Shown here in pieces: positions 56,001 through 64,000 of a stretch of DNA of 64,000 nt. The notes beneath the pieces were generated by a model that saw only the letters and a list, made by a program, of their open reading frames with translations, did no database searches and was not told the DNA's origin. A program made the position numbers and the translations under genes. The first letter of the stretch is position 1; each line of letters begins with the position of its first letter. Source of the DNA: Microthyrium microscopicum (Eukaryota; Ascomycota; Dothideomycetes; Microthyriales; Microthyriaceae); the NCBI GenBank assembly GCA_010405405.1, contig MU004237.1:538014-602013 (forward strand). Direction: 5' to 3'.

Positions 56001-57662
56001 TCCTCTACGTCGTCTCTAGAAACATCCTCTATGATTTCCTCTTCAGATGTGTCTTCAACGACGTTGTCATCTGAGATTTCATCATCTATTCCTGCGACAG
56101 CTACGGTCTCGACAACTAGCATGAGCTCAGATGTGCCCAGCTCCTCTGATACATCCAGCTCAGTCAGCAGCTCCGCAACGTCGAGCAGCTCCGATATATC
56201 GTCCGCAGTATCATCCTCTGATATCTCTTCGCTAACAAGCTCCGCTTCATCATCCGAGGTCTCTTCTACTGTATCGTCTTCCGATATCAGCTCGGTAACC
56301 AGCACAGCATCCTCTAGCAGCTCATCGTCGGATCTGCTGAGCACTAGTAGCAGCATATCAATCACAGCCAGCAGCAGCGCCAGTAGCACGCTCATCACTT
56401 CAACGTCATCCGAACTACCAAGCTCTGCTAGTTCTTCTACACTAAGCACTCTTTCTTCTACGACCTTCGCATCTTCAAGCTCAAGCAGCTCAAGCCTAAG
56501 CAGTTCGATGAGTTCAAGTGTAGCATCGTCGTCCTCGTCGTCATCTTCATCGTCACCATCTGCCTCGGTGGCGCCATTCAATGCTGGTCTGATTACCAAT
56601 GGTAACTTTGAGGGCTCCGAAGATCTCTGGACTGGAAGTAGTGCTACAAAAGCCATTGTAAGCGGGACGTCGCAAAGCCCTGCTTACGGAGGCAGTTCAA
56701 AATATCTCCAAGTTTCATTACCAGCGACTAGCACCACAAGTACCGTTGTTCGCCTGGGTTACATCGCATTCCCTACCGTTATTACCGGTTCTGGTATCAA
56801 CGCATATAGCTATTCGGCTTACATTCGAAATAGCGACCCCACCAATGGATGCTTTGCGGACTTGCTTTTTGGTGCTGTTGACTTTGGAAAAACATACTTC
56901 AACAACGGGCCAAACTGGGAGCTGATACAGACTACCTTGAGGCTCAGTGGTCCCAGTTCTGTTGGTCCAAGACTCTATTTCTACTGCCCAGCCAACGTAG
57001 CCGCCACCTTTTCAGTTGATAATATCTCATTGCTTCAAGTACCACTTCCTACGACTATTCAACCACTTGCAACAGCCTTTAGCAATAGCGCACCAGCTGT
57101 ATTCCCCCCTGTCGCTCCCACTTGTGGTCAAGCCATTATCAACGGTGGTTTCGAAACAGGAACGTTCGGCACCTACACTCCACCAGCGCCGTGGTCAATG
57201 GTTGCATCAGATTGGATGATTTACTCGCTTTACACTACTTACAAGCGATCAGGCGTTCGAGCAATACTATTTCAACTGCCTTCTAGCATATCTGCCTATC
57301 TCGCGGGCACTCTCGTTGATGCCGAGATGACACAGGGTTCTGTCACAGTTTGTCCCAACACTGTGTATCGCTATGACGCATATTTGGCCATGCTTTACGC
57401 TGCTGCGCCTCCTTCATGTCAACTCAAGCTCAAGATCAATGGAGTGGTTGTGGCTGCAGGAGCGCCTGTCTCTTACTCCTCGACAAGGCCATATGTAGGA
57501 ACAACGTCCTATTACCAGACAGGGCCAAGCGAAACGGCAGTCAAGCTGTCAATTGCAGTCAGCTGTTCCAATGGTGTAGTAGCAGGTGGTTACGGGATAC
57601 AAGTTGGTGTTGATGATGTCTCTTTCTTCCCGGTTACTTCTGCAAGCCAGCTTCCTTCTTAG
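53009..57662 (+). CDS. Giant Ser-rich surface protein with two apple-like and two jelly-roll-like domains
   Basis: Three exons, 53009-53264, 53455-53488 and 53537-57662 (1471 residues). A signal peptide (MRSFLGTLVAVPLVHALVG) and a dibasic KR site are followed by a PAN/apple-like Cys domain (CGSNGYDLSTKAYFYSSDAA, CGAHCLADSKCLSFAIG). After a Ser/Thr linker a second copy follows (CGLKGYDLNKPNAAYATT, CAAYCKTQSGCLSFAFSS, GNWKAD). About 800 residues of Ser-rich stalk (SSSDISSxSS type) come next, split by a small Cys-rich island (CVPVCPLGSVTSPNC, CFNGQIINCGTC). The C-terminus has two beta-sandwich modules that look like CBM/galactose-binding folds: LITNGNFEGSEDLW...FSVDNISLLQV and IINGGFETGTFG...GVDDVSFFPVT. 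No GPI signal is visible. It is probably an O-glycosylated adhesin or wall protein; the ligand is unknown. The domain calls are by pattern and need a profile search. Confidence 0.8.
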
Positions 57663-58299
57663 ATTTACACTATCGATGTGGTAACTGGATCAAGGTTCAG
57701 TTCATATAATTGTAATGTATAAGAAACTGCAGACGAAAATGCAGTATATTTCATGTTATTGAGAAGATTATAGCTCTTCCTCTACCTACTTACCTAATGC
57801 GTCTCAATAGAGTAGCCCATCTGCACACACTACAAATTTGGCCAAACAACTCGCCAGGAGTCTCCTGCTATCGCTCAATAAAAACACTAGTGAAAGCCGG
57901 AGTTACTGACGCAAGTTGACAGGTATTTACTACACATTCTATATTGTGATCACACATGCAAGAGCAGAGGTAAAACAGCAAGCTTTTCTGAATTTTGACT
58001 GGCTGAACCGAAGCTGTGCCTCAACGCCTCAATTGTAAAACCTCGAGTCTAGACCCTCTTTTCCTGGTCAGGCATCGTGACCTGACACGAATGGTTGTAC
58101 AGATGCTTTTTCCCAGCGCTATGCATAATTCAGGGACGGCGCTTAATTCGATAACATTGAACGAGGCAGTGTTGGTAACCATCATAGCCTTAACTCATTC
58201 TCGAAATCCAAGGAAATTCAAGACTTTCTTAAAATGCTTATATCTAGAGCTTAATCTTTTACACATCAGATCATAGTATACTAATACCACGCTCTGCTT
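57663..58299. other. Intergenic, nothing recognised
   Basis: About 640 bases, AT-rich; the 3' flank of the Ser-rich gene and the promoter of the Cys-rich gene. One 86-codon plus frame has no features. Confidence 0.45.
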
Positions 58300-59410
58300 A
58301 TGATGAAGTTCCTCCCCATCCTGTTCGTTTCCCTCGCAAGCGCCATCTCCGTTTCGAACTTCACCGCCGCAATTCCTCAATGCATCGACCCAGCAGGCAC
58401 ACAGCAATGCATCGATAAATCCAATGTAGGAATCCTCTCAGCATGTGAAGCCGCCTGCGGCTGCGGCGATGCCTTCACCTGTGGCTTTGGAAGCGCAGAC
58501 TGTGTCCTGGCATGTGGTTGCGCAGCTTTTCAGGGGGTAATCAATTGTATGGTGTCGAACTGTTGGAATAAGGTTCGTAGCGCCCTTTAGCGTATACTTT
58601 AATGCCCTGTGCTTATGACGGTTTGTATGAGAGTTTGTACGATGAGGCTGATGCGAATAGGTGTATTCATGCGAATATCAGCAATTGCTTATTGATGCGG
58701 CTACATACTGTCCAATTTCCACGCCACTATACTTCCCATTCTTTGGGGCGAAGGTTGACCAGCCGGGTTCATGTTCATGTGCGTTGACGGATCTTTGGGC
58801 TAGTCAACTTGTTGCGTCGAATGCGGAGACTACTTGTTTGAAGAATAACTTCAAGCTTGGGACTGAATGTTCTTGTTGTGCTGCCGCTGGTGTGACTTCG
58901 GTGTATGTATTGGCCTACAGACCATTGCACTGTGACCAGAGCTGACCTCAAAAATACAGATACTACGATCTGTGCAATACTACCGCCCCTGAAGTGGTCA
59001 GGCCGATTGTGGGATCAATACCTTTCAACACTTTCTCGACTTGCGATGCCACTCTATCTAATATCAACTGCTCAGATGTCCAGCACGGGCTTCCAGTTGC
59101 TGCGCCTGGTTTGTTCAAAAGTAGTCTACAGCCAAATGGTACTGCTAGAACATTCTCAAACCAGGCTGGCACGATGACGGTGCCGCCATATTCATCAACT
59201 ACGGCATGGTATTTCTTAGGAACTGCCAAAGGTGCAGTGACCGCTACAGCTTTTCCATATAAAGCGGGCGCACAAGCAAGTGGATCCATTAGTGCAGCTG
59301 GAGGAACTGCAGGAGGTGGCAGCAAGTCCAATAATGCTGCTTCTACAAGACTTGGAAACCGCGAATTTTGGCCACTGGTTTTACTGGTGGTGACTTTATA
59401 TTTCCTATGA
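58300..59410 (+). CDS. Cys-rich secreted protein with GPI-type end
   Basis: Three exons, 58300-58572, 58661-58902 and 58960-59410 (321 residues). A signal peptide (MKFLPILFVSLASAISVSNF) precedes a Cys-rich region (CIDPAGTQQC, ACEAACGCGDAFTCG, DCVLACGCAAF, NCMVSNCWNK), and a second set occurs after YCPISTPLYF (SCSCALTDLW, TECSCCAAAG). The spacing recalls CFEM-type proteins but does not match the eight-Cys CFEM consensus cleanly. A Thr/Ser linker (TARTFSNQAGTMTV) leads to SAAGGTAGGGSKSNN and a hydrophobic tail (EFWPLVLLVVTLYFL), a GPI-anchor signal. Two start codons are adjacent (58300, 58303). Intron 1 has a GTTCGT donor; the joined reading across it (WNKVYSCEYQQ) supports the model. It probably acts at the cell surface; the role is unknown. 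Confidence 0.75.
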
Positions 59411-59479
59411 TGCGAATTGTAGATCTCGCAACCTTCCGCCTCGTTCTCTCTTTTATCTCATGGCACCCCCTTTCGTCTC

Positions 59480-60248
59480 ATCTTCACATCACCTCCAAAA
59501 AGGAAAAGCCCCCAGCCACGAAGGCTGAGGACTCTACCTCTCTCTTCTCCTCCCATTCCATCCCAACTCGCAAGCATCGAAAAGGAAAAGCAAACAGCCC
59601 GCCAGGGACTAAGAGCTCATCCTCCACATCGCCACCCCAGGCACAACACCAACCCGCCAATCTCAAGCACAACACCAACTCACCAATCTCAATCACAACG
59701 CCAACTCGCCAATCTCAAGCACGATCTCCCCCGGTCCGCGGCAAACCGCATCCCGACGAACACCGGCCCACGACCACTGGTTGAGTATACCTTTGCTTGG
59801 CCCCACATCAGGTGACGTCCTGCCAGTCGCCGCATCAAGATCAGAGACTCCCTGCATTACAGGGAGGAAGCTACCAAGCGCAAGGCCAGACGCATCGCTG
59901 CGGCCCGCCAGACAGATGCAAGACGCACCTCGCTAATCTGCCCATCGCTGGGGATGCGAATGTATGTCCCTGTCCATCGCTGGGGATGCGAATGTATCTC
60001 TGTCCCTGCTCTGCCAGCGGCAACTCACTGCGGCCCGAGAGCCTGCATGGCGTCCATCAATGGTCTTTGTCCTTTTCACCCCGCCTATGGTGAAGAGGAA
60101 GAAGTTGTGGAAGAGTGTGAGAGCAAAAGGCTTTAAGGTGAACGAATTTGCAAGATGTCTGCTTTGGGATGGGAATGTCACTGCTGAAGTGACGGGTGGC
60201 GTGACGTTTGGAGATGTGGAGTGGGTGAGTGGAGGTAGTCAGGTGTAG
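59480..60248 (+). CDS. Possible short basic/low-complexity gene, unresolved
   Basis: Plus-strand frames here contain protein-like but unjoined pieces: KKEKPPATKAEDSTS...RKHRKGKANSPPG (basic, Ser/Pro/Gln-rich, with a 26-base DNA repeat), then RRIKIRDSLHYREEATKRKA and finally RAKGFKVNEFARCLLWDGN and VTFGDVEWV ending at a TAG at 60246-60248. No complete exon chain was found and no family is recognised. It may be a gene, a decayed gene, or chance. Confidence 0.25.
59655..59720 (+). repeat. 26-base direct repeat
   Basis: CGCCAATCTCAAGCACAACA and the bases after it recur about 2.5 times in tandem with a few changes (unit about 26 bases, containing CAATCTCAA and CAACACCAACT / CAACGCCAACT). Confidence 0.5.
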
Positions 60249-60490
60249 TGAGTAGCTGGATTTGGGCGGTATGGTAGTGATGAGGTGTAGTGAGTAGCCG
60301 GATCAGGGCGGTATGGTAGCGATGAGATGTAGCGAGTAGCCGGATTTGGGCGGTATGGTGGTGATGAGATGTAGTGGGTAGCCGAATCAGGGCGGTATGG
60401 GGGACATAAGATGTAGTGAGTAGCTAGATCAGGGGGGCATAGGGCGCATGAGATGTAGTGAGTAGCCAGATTGAGCGGTATAGTGATATA
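60241..60490 (+). repeat. 42-base minisatellite, about six copies
   Basis: A unit of 42 bases starting GTAGTGAGTAGC[TC]GGAT and containing GGGCGGTATGG recurs about six times, with substitutions and small length changes in the last copies. Because 42 is a multiple of three, the minus strand stays open across it and spells a 14-residue repeat (YRPDPATHYTSSLP type), without a recognisable gene around it. Confidence 0.8.
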
Positions 60491-61020
60491 TGAGACGTAC
60501 GAGTTGTTTACAAGTAGTGATAAGAGGTTATGAGAATTTTTATGAGAAGCGATGAGAGTCATGAGTCGCTATGAGACCCTCTATGAAGTAGCGATGAGCT
60601 TATGAGACGGCTGCAAGTGGTAATAGGATGTCACGAGAAGCTTTATAAAGTAGTAATAAGAAGTCACAAGTGCTCCGCGAGTAGTAATGAGAAGTTATGA
60701 CATGCCGTAGTGACAGCGATGAGAAGTCTTGAGACGGTTCGCCAGCAATATTGAGAAGTCGTGAGTTGCATTACCAAGGAAGGGACTAGTCTTATGACTT
60801 GCTAGAGATGGTGTTCAGAAGTCGTGACTAGGTTGCAAGTAGTAGCGAGATGTCCTGAGCGCTATGGATGCCAGCAGTGATAAGAAGTCAGGAGACGAGT
60901 AGCCGTAAGCAGTGACAAGTCTATGAATGTTCACAAGAAGTAGTGAGCAGCGATGAACTACCAAGAATAGCAAGAAGAAAGTATCAAAAGTGAGCGACCG
61001 GATCTGGTTTGTGAGTTGCG
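60491..61020 (+). repeat. Degenerate AGAAGT/TGAG repeat array
   Basis: The sequence is built from imperfect units of about 30-40 bases with a GTAGTRATRAGAAGTCRTGAG-like core (for example near 60650, 60690, 60715, 60755 and 60880), purine-rich and without open frames. It probably derives from the adjoining minisatellite or a common ancestor. Confidence 0.5.
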
Positions 61021-61301
61021 ATGAGAGGGAAAGAAGTGACCGCAGCCTCTTTGAAGACCAATGAACAGACAAAATTGAACTAGGCGGTTAGATATATAAC
61101 AATGGAAGAAGCTCAGTCGCCTAATTCGGTTGAGGAAAGCAAATTCGTGATATTTTGATACTGAGTATTCATACTAGATCTAACCTCAAAACCAAAAACG
61201 CCAACAATGCATTGCCATAATTTGTGTTCTTTGCGCCAATCCGGGAAGTTACGCTTGCATTTTGTGAAGTAATCAGATACGCCTTGGAAGTAGTTGTTCC
61301 T
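61021..61301. other. 3' flank of the Mpv17 gene
   Basis: About 280 bases between the repeat array and the stop codon of the Mpv17 gene. Nothing recognised. Confidence 0.35.
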
Positions 61302-62157
61302 TTATTCGTCCGATGAGTTGGTCAGACTGAGGTAGGCGGTCCATGCAATACCGATAGTAGAGACAAATGGCTGTGAAAGGGTGCGTTAGCGTCGGCTTCG
61401 TCGCATAGATCATGCCTCATAAGGCTTGAGGAAGAGGGTCGAAACTTACAATCTGAAACTGCAACGGGATAACCCGAAAATTCAAGATCTGCACCGCCGG
61501 CCAAACCAGGTAATTCGCCTTCAGCGCAGGCACATATACATCTCTAAACTTCTTCGTCACCGCCCTCCTTCCACCGCCCTCCGCGACTGTCATAAACGTA
61601 AAGAACAGCCCCAAACCCACTGGCGCAAACAGCAACTGGTCAAATGCCACCCTCTTCATCGCCTGTCCAGTCGCGCCACCAGCTTTCAACGGGAATGTTG
61701 AGCTCAAAAAGCTAAACCATCTGTGTTGCACGGGCGCCATCAGGAAACCGTATGCCATGAAGCGTGTGAGGCGCTCAAAGTCGAACGGTGGTGGGAGACC
61801 GAGGGAGGAGGGGATGAGAAGGTCTTCGTTGAGAGGGTTTTTGTTGTCGAGGTCGTGAATTTCTATGGCGAAGAAGTCGTCTCTGTTGGGACCACCTTTA
61901 CGCACTGCACGTTGGCGGATTGCTGTGAGGGTTTGGGCGACTGTGTCTGCTATGCCACCTAGGACCTGATATAGTTGTTAGTATCGTAGGAAGCGCGGGA
62001 TCGTTGAAAGGACTAGACGGTTCGTACGGCGTTGGTTATCATGGTGGTGAGTACTAGACACGTCAGCGAGGTTCATGCATGGAAGTGGAAGGGACATACC
62101 CGGCCTTGAGGCATAGTAGGAGTTGAAGCGCCGCACGAGCATAGATACGATGGCCAT
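61302..62157 (-). CDS. Mpv17/PMP22-family organelle membrane protein
   Basis: Four exons on the minus strand: 62157-62100, 62053-62028, 61965-61450, 61370-61302 (222 residues). It starts MAIVSMLVRRFNSYYASRPVL and has TTMITNAVLGGIADTVAQTL, FDFERLTRFMAYGFLMAPVQHRWFSFLSS, RVAFDQLLFAPVGLGLFFTFM, then the family-defining LKANYLVWPAVQILNFRVIPLQFQ and the end PFVSTIGIAWTAYLSL. The W-P-x-x-Q-x-x-N-F motif and four hydrophobic segments identify the family (yeast Sym1, peroxisomal PMP22, mammalian Mpv17), which acts in the mitochondrial inner or peroxisomal membrane. Which organelle cannot be read. An in-frame ATG at 62199 would add MIQPLLHALIFLLQ; the shorter start matches the usual spacing to YYASRP. 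One exon of 26 nt is unusually short. Confidence 0.88.
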
Positions 62158-62893
62158 TTGAAGGAGAAATATAAGAGCGTGAAGGAGAGGCTGAATCAAT
62201 TGTTCATTAGTGATCTTTCACAAGGGCATCGAGGGATGGCACAAGGCCTCAGGTTTGAGATGGGAACGCACCAGTTTTCCGTAAATGTATCTCCGATTGA
62301 GAGCCCGCAATACACCGCGCCGTTGTTGTTCAATCATACTGACGTAGAAGAGGATGGATGCACAGATAGCCGCGATATCGAGGCGAGGCGGCGGATCTTG
62401 GTGGTGACGTCGCTAGTGGAGCAGGCGCCAATCGAGGCTGGTACAAAGCACTGACACGGGGAATTGCAATAACACTGGCCTCGTCGGATTATCAGGAAGA
62501 CAAACTATGAGATGCTGAGGTGTAAATAGCGTACGAAATAATAGGGAAAATGGATCAAGTGTGGTAGGAAAGCAAGAATTGGCAAGTAGGTCAGATGGTG
62601 AGGTGGAGAATGAGAGGATCAAACACAGCCCAGCCGCCAACCTTCCTGATTGGTCTAAATATCCTCAGTCAGCCTTGTGGTTGGATTCTCCAATAAAATT
62701 TGCATTATTAAAGGGTATTTCGAGGGCTATCAAGGATTTATACTCTTGTGCTCCCCAAAAGACGCCATACTATCACAACATCTGCCAGCTCTTTTTCGAT
62801 TCAAGCTTCCGATTGTGCCAGATCTCACAACAGAGATCTTGTTTCACAACTTCCCGAGGCTTGCATCTACAACGTGAAACACCCGCTAAATGT
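62158..62893. other. Intergenic, nothing recognised
   Basis: About 740 bases holding the upstream region of the Mpv17 gene and the 3' flank of trs65. The plus frame at 62561-62983 overlaps the end of trs65 antisense. Confidence 0.4.
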
Positions 62894-64000
62894 TCAAGAC
62901 TTTGCACAAACTACGATGTCTGGCAGCTGTCTAATGTCCACCGTCTGTTGTGTGGCCAAATCCACCAGCCGCAATGCTTCTAGCTGCAAGACACCCGCTT
63001 TCATGGGAAGAAACTGTAGCTCTGCCACATAACATGCCGATGGTCCAAGAGCACTATTAGAGTTAGATGCAGGGTGACAAAAAGGAGAATGAAGAACTTG
63101 CCCAACTCGCACATCAGGTGTCAAGCAGAGAATTTCTGCTGGTTCAATCGTTGACCCCTTTTGTGTCGAATAGAGGATGTTGTCATCCAACACCGGATTG
63201 ACCATACGACCATTCGATCCTATTGAACTTCCAGTCGAGCTAGGCCGTCTCGCAGCAGCGTATATATCCGTAGCTTTGCGCTTCGGTATTGGGATCAATG
63301 CGAATCGCTGAGGTCTCTCTGACCGATTGACAATCAACACCTCCCACGAAAACGCCTCCTCCGCAACGATCTTTTCTGGGCCAGAGATCGTCAGGCTTAC
63401 TCCTTCTGCGACAGCTGGCGCTGATGGGAACTCTATCACTTCTCCTGTCATCACAAGAGCATCGTGCTCTATTGATGAAAGTGGTTCCAAGGGCGTCAAA
63501 GGCATTGGTCCTGCGCGAGAAGTTGGGCGCGATGGAGGTAATTCGAGGGCGGTCTTCCATTTTATCTTCACTTTTGGTATACATATATCTGATACCAGGA
63601 TTGTGGAAGAGAGTGATATCGTTAGTGATCTTGACGCTCCTGGGTCTGGTATTTGTCTATCCGACAGCGATGGCGGAAGGATTTTGTATGTCAGCGTGAA
63701 TTGCTCAGCAGGCCTTCCGCGCTGTGGAAGATTAACACCTATCGCTTCATAAGAACCTGAGGACAGCTTGAGGCTGATGCTGTCTAATGATACATCGCAA
63801 GCTGCAAAAGGTGTAATCTCAATATCGAAACATGCAAGAATGGCGTCCTTCTCGGCGAGACCTGGGAAGCGCAAAAATCGGATCCGCCATAGAAATGCTG
63901 GTGCCGCTCGAAATAGCCTTCGTGCTCCGATTTTGATCGGTCTCGATGATTCGTTCAGTGCTGGCGCGCTTGGAAAGGGCCGCGTTATCCTTGATGCTGA
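62894..64000 (-). CDS. trs65: TRAPP complex subunit Trs65, 3' part; cut by right edge
   Basis: The frame is open from the right edge (64000) to the TGA at 62894, so the N-terminus lies outside. Visible pieces are FPSAPALNESSRP (near the edge), LDIEITPFA-like FDIEITPFAACDVSLDS, EQFTLTYKILPPS, KIKWKTALELPP, FSWEVLIVNRSERPQRFALIPIPKR, ILCLTPDVRVG, YVAELQFLPMKAGVLQLEALRLVDL and the end RQLPDIVV. This is the beta-sandwich Trs65 of filamentous fungi, a TRAPPII subunit that helps activate Rab11-type Ypt31 in late-Golgi exit. A GC-AG intron of 48 nt is inferred at 63054-63101 (GCAAGT donor, CTAAC branch, TAATAG end): removing it restores the conserved VRVGALGPSACYVAEL. Retention keeps the frame and would insert 16 residues. 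Confidence 0.87.
   Translation of the reverse strand, partial: SASRITRPFPSAPALNESSRPIKIGARRLFRAAPAFLWRIRFLRFPGLAEKDAILACFDIEITPFAACDVSLDSISLKLSSGSYEAIGVNLPQRGRPAEQFTLTYKILPPSLSDRQIPDPGASRSLTISLSSTILVSDICIPKVKIKWKTALELPPSRPTSRAGPMPLTPLEPLSSIEHDALVMTGEVIEFPSAPAVAEGVSLTISGPEKIVAEEAFSWEVLIVNRSERPQRFALIPIPKRKATDIYAAARRPSSTGSSIGSNGRMVNPVLDDNILYSTQKGSTIEPAEILCLTPDVRVGQVLHSPFCHPASNSNSALGPSACYVAELQFLPMKAGVLQLEALRLVDLATQQTVDIRQLPDIVVCAKS

Noticed and set aside
55325-56656. 443-codon minus-strand open frame and similar frames at 54104-54880
   Set aside because: They are antisense to the Ser-rich stalk; TCN/AGC serine codons read backwards give Asp/Glu/Ala/Ser codons and rarely stops. The acidic low-complexity products have no other support.
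59368-59784. Plus frame extending the Cys-rich gene past its GPI tail
   Set aside because: The Cys-rich protein already ends naturally at 59410 in another frame; only the later part of this frame is kept as a weak candidate.
1-64000. LTR retroelements, LINEs or autonomous DNA transposons
   Set aside because: No reverse transcriptase, integrase, transposase or paired long terminal repeats was seen by eye; only small non-coding MITEs and tandem repeats.

Overview
The window is nuclear DNA of a filamentous ascomycete (Pezizomycotina; the family mix looks most like a leotiomycete-type genome, but that placement is inference). The evidence is compact genes with several 45-75 nt GT-AG introns, CTAAC-like branch points, CT-rich leaders, fungus-specific families (Trs65, zf-HIT Bcd1, DENN/AEX-3 protein, Leu-terminated PP6/Sit4) and secreted Ser/Thr- or Pro-rich wall proteins. 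No rRNA, convincing tRNA, CRISPR array or bacterial operon is present. Exon models were rebuilt by reading splice sites and frames by eye.

Layout. 0-3 kb: sft2, a Golgi/endosome traffic protein. 5.4-7.4 kb: a secreted GMC oxidoreductase. 7.4-10 kb: gene-poor, with a possibly decayed minus-strand gene. 10.2-15.2 kb: two uncharacterised genes, one a membrane protein with an in-frame TAG just before its apparent natural end. 16.6-20.7 kb: a convergent pair, a secreted BBE-type flavin oxidase and a cytochrome P450, followed by 4.5 kb of gene-poor DNA. 25-40 kb is a dense housekeeping block: DENN-domain protein, a small membrane protein, aldo-keto reductase, a Pro/Ala-rich GPI protein, UPF3, the PP6 catalytic subunit and a PEX11-family peroxisome protein. 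40-52 kb is more accessory: three short two-TM proteins that look paralogous, a 2EXR/F-box-like protein, three copies of a ~215 bp fold-back MITE, Bcd1, a C2H2 zinc-finger protein and a trypsin-like protease. 53-59.4 kb: a 1471-residue Ser-rich surface protein and a Cys-rich GPI protein. 59.4-61.3 kb: low-complexity DNA and a 42-bp minisatellite. 61.3-64 kb: an Mpv17/PMP22 protein and the 3' part of trs65, cut by the right edge.

How the genes relate: most are unlinked housekeeping genes. Themes are secretion and membrane traffic (Sft2, DENN, Trs65), RNA metabolism (UPF3, Bcd1), peroxisome or organelle membranes (PEX11, Mpv17) and secreted/cell-surface or oxidative functions (GMC, BBE, P450, wall proteins). 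The P450/BBE pair could form a small oxidative unit, but no backbone synthase (PKS, NRPS, terpene cyclase) was seen. The items most worth a second look are the small two-TM family beside the MITEs, the two TAG stops followed by in-frame coding sequence (the 10.2-12.6 kb gene and PP6), the PP6 insertion, and the GC-AG intron of trs65.
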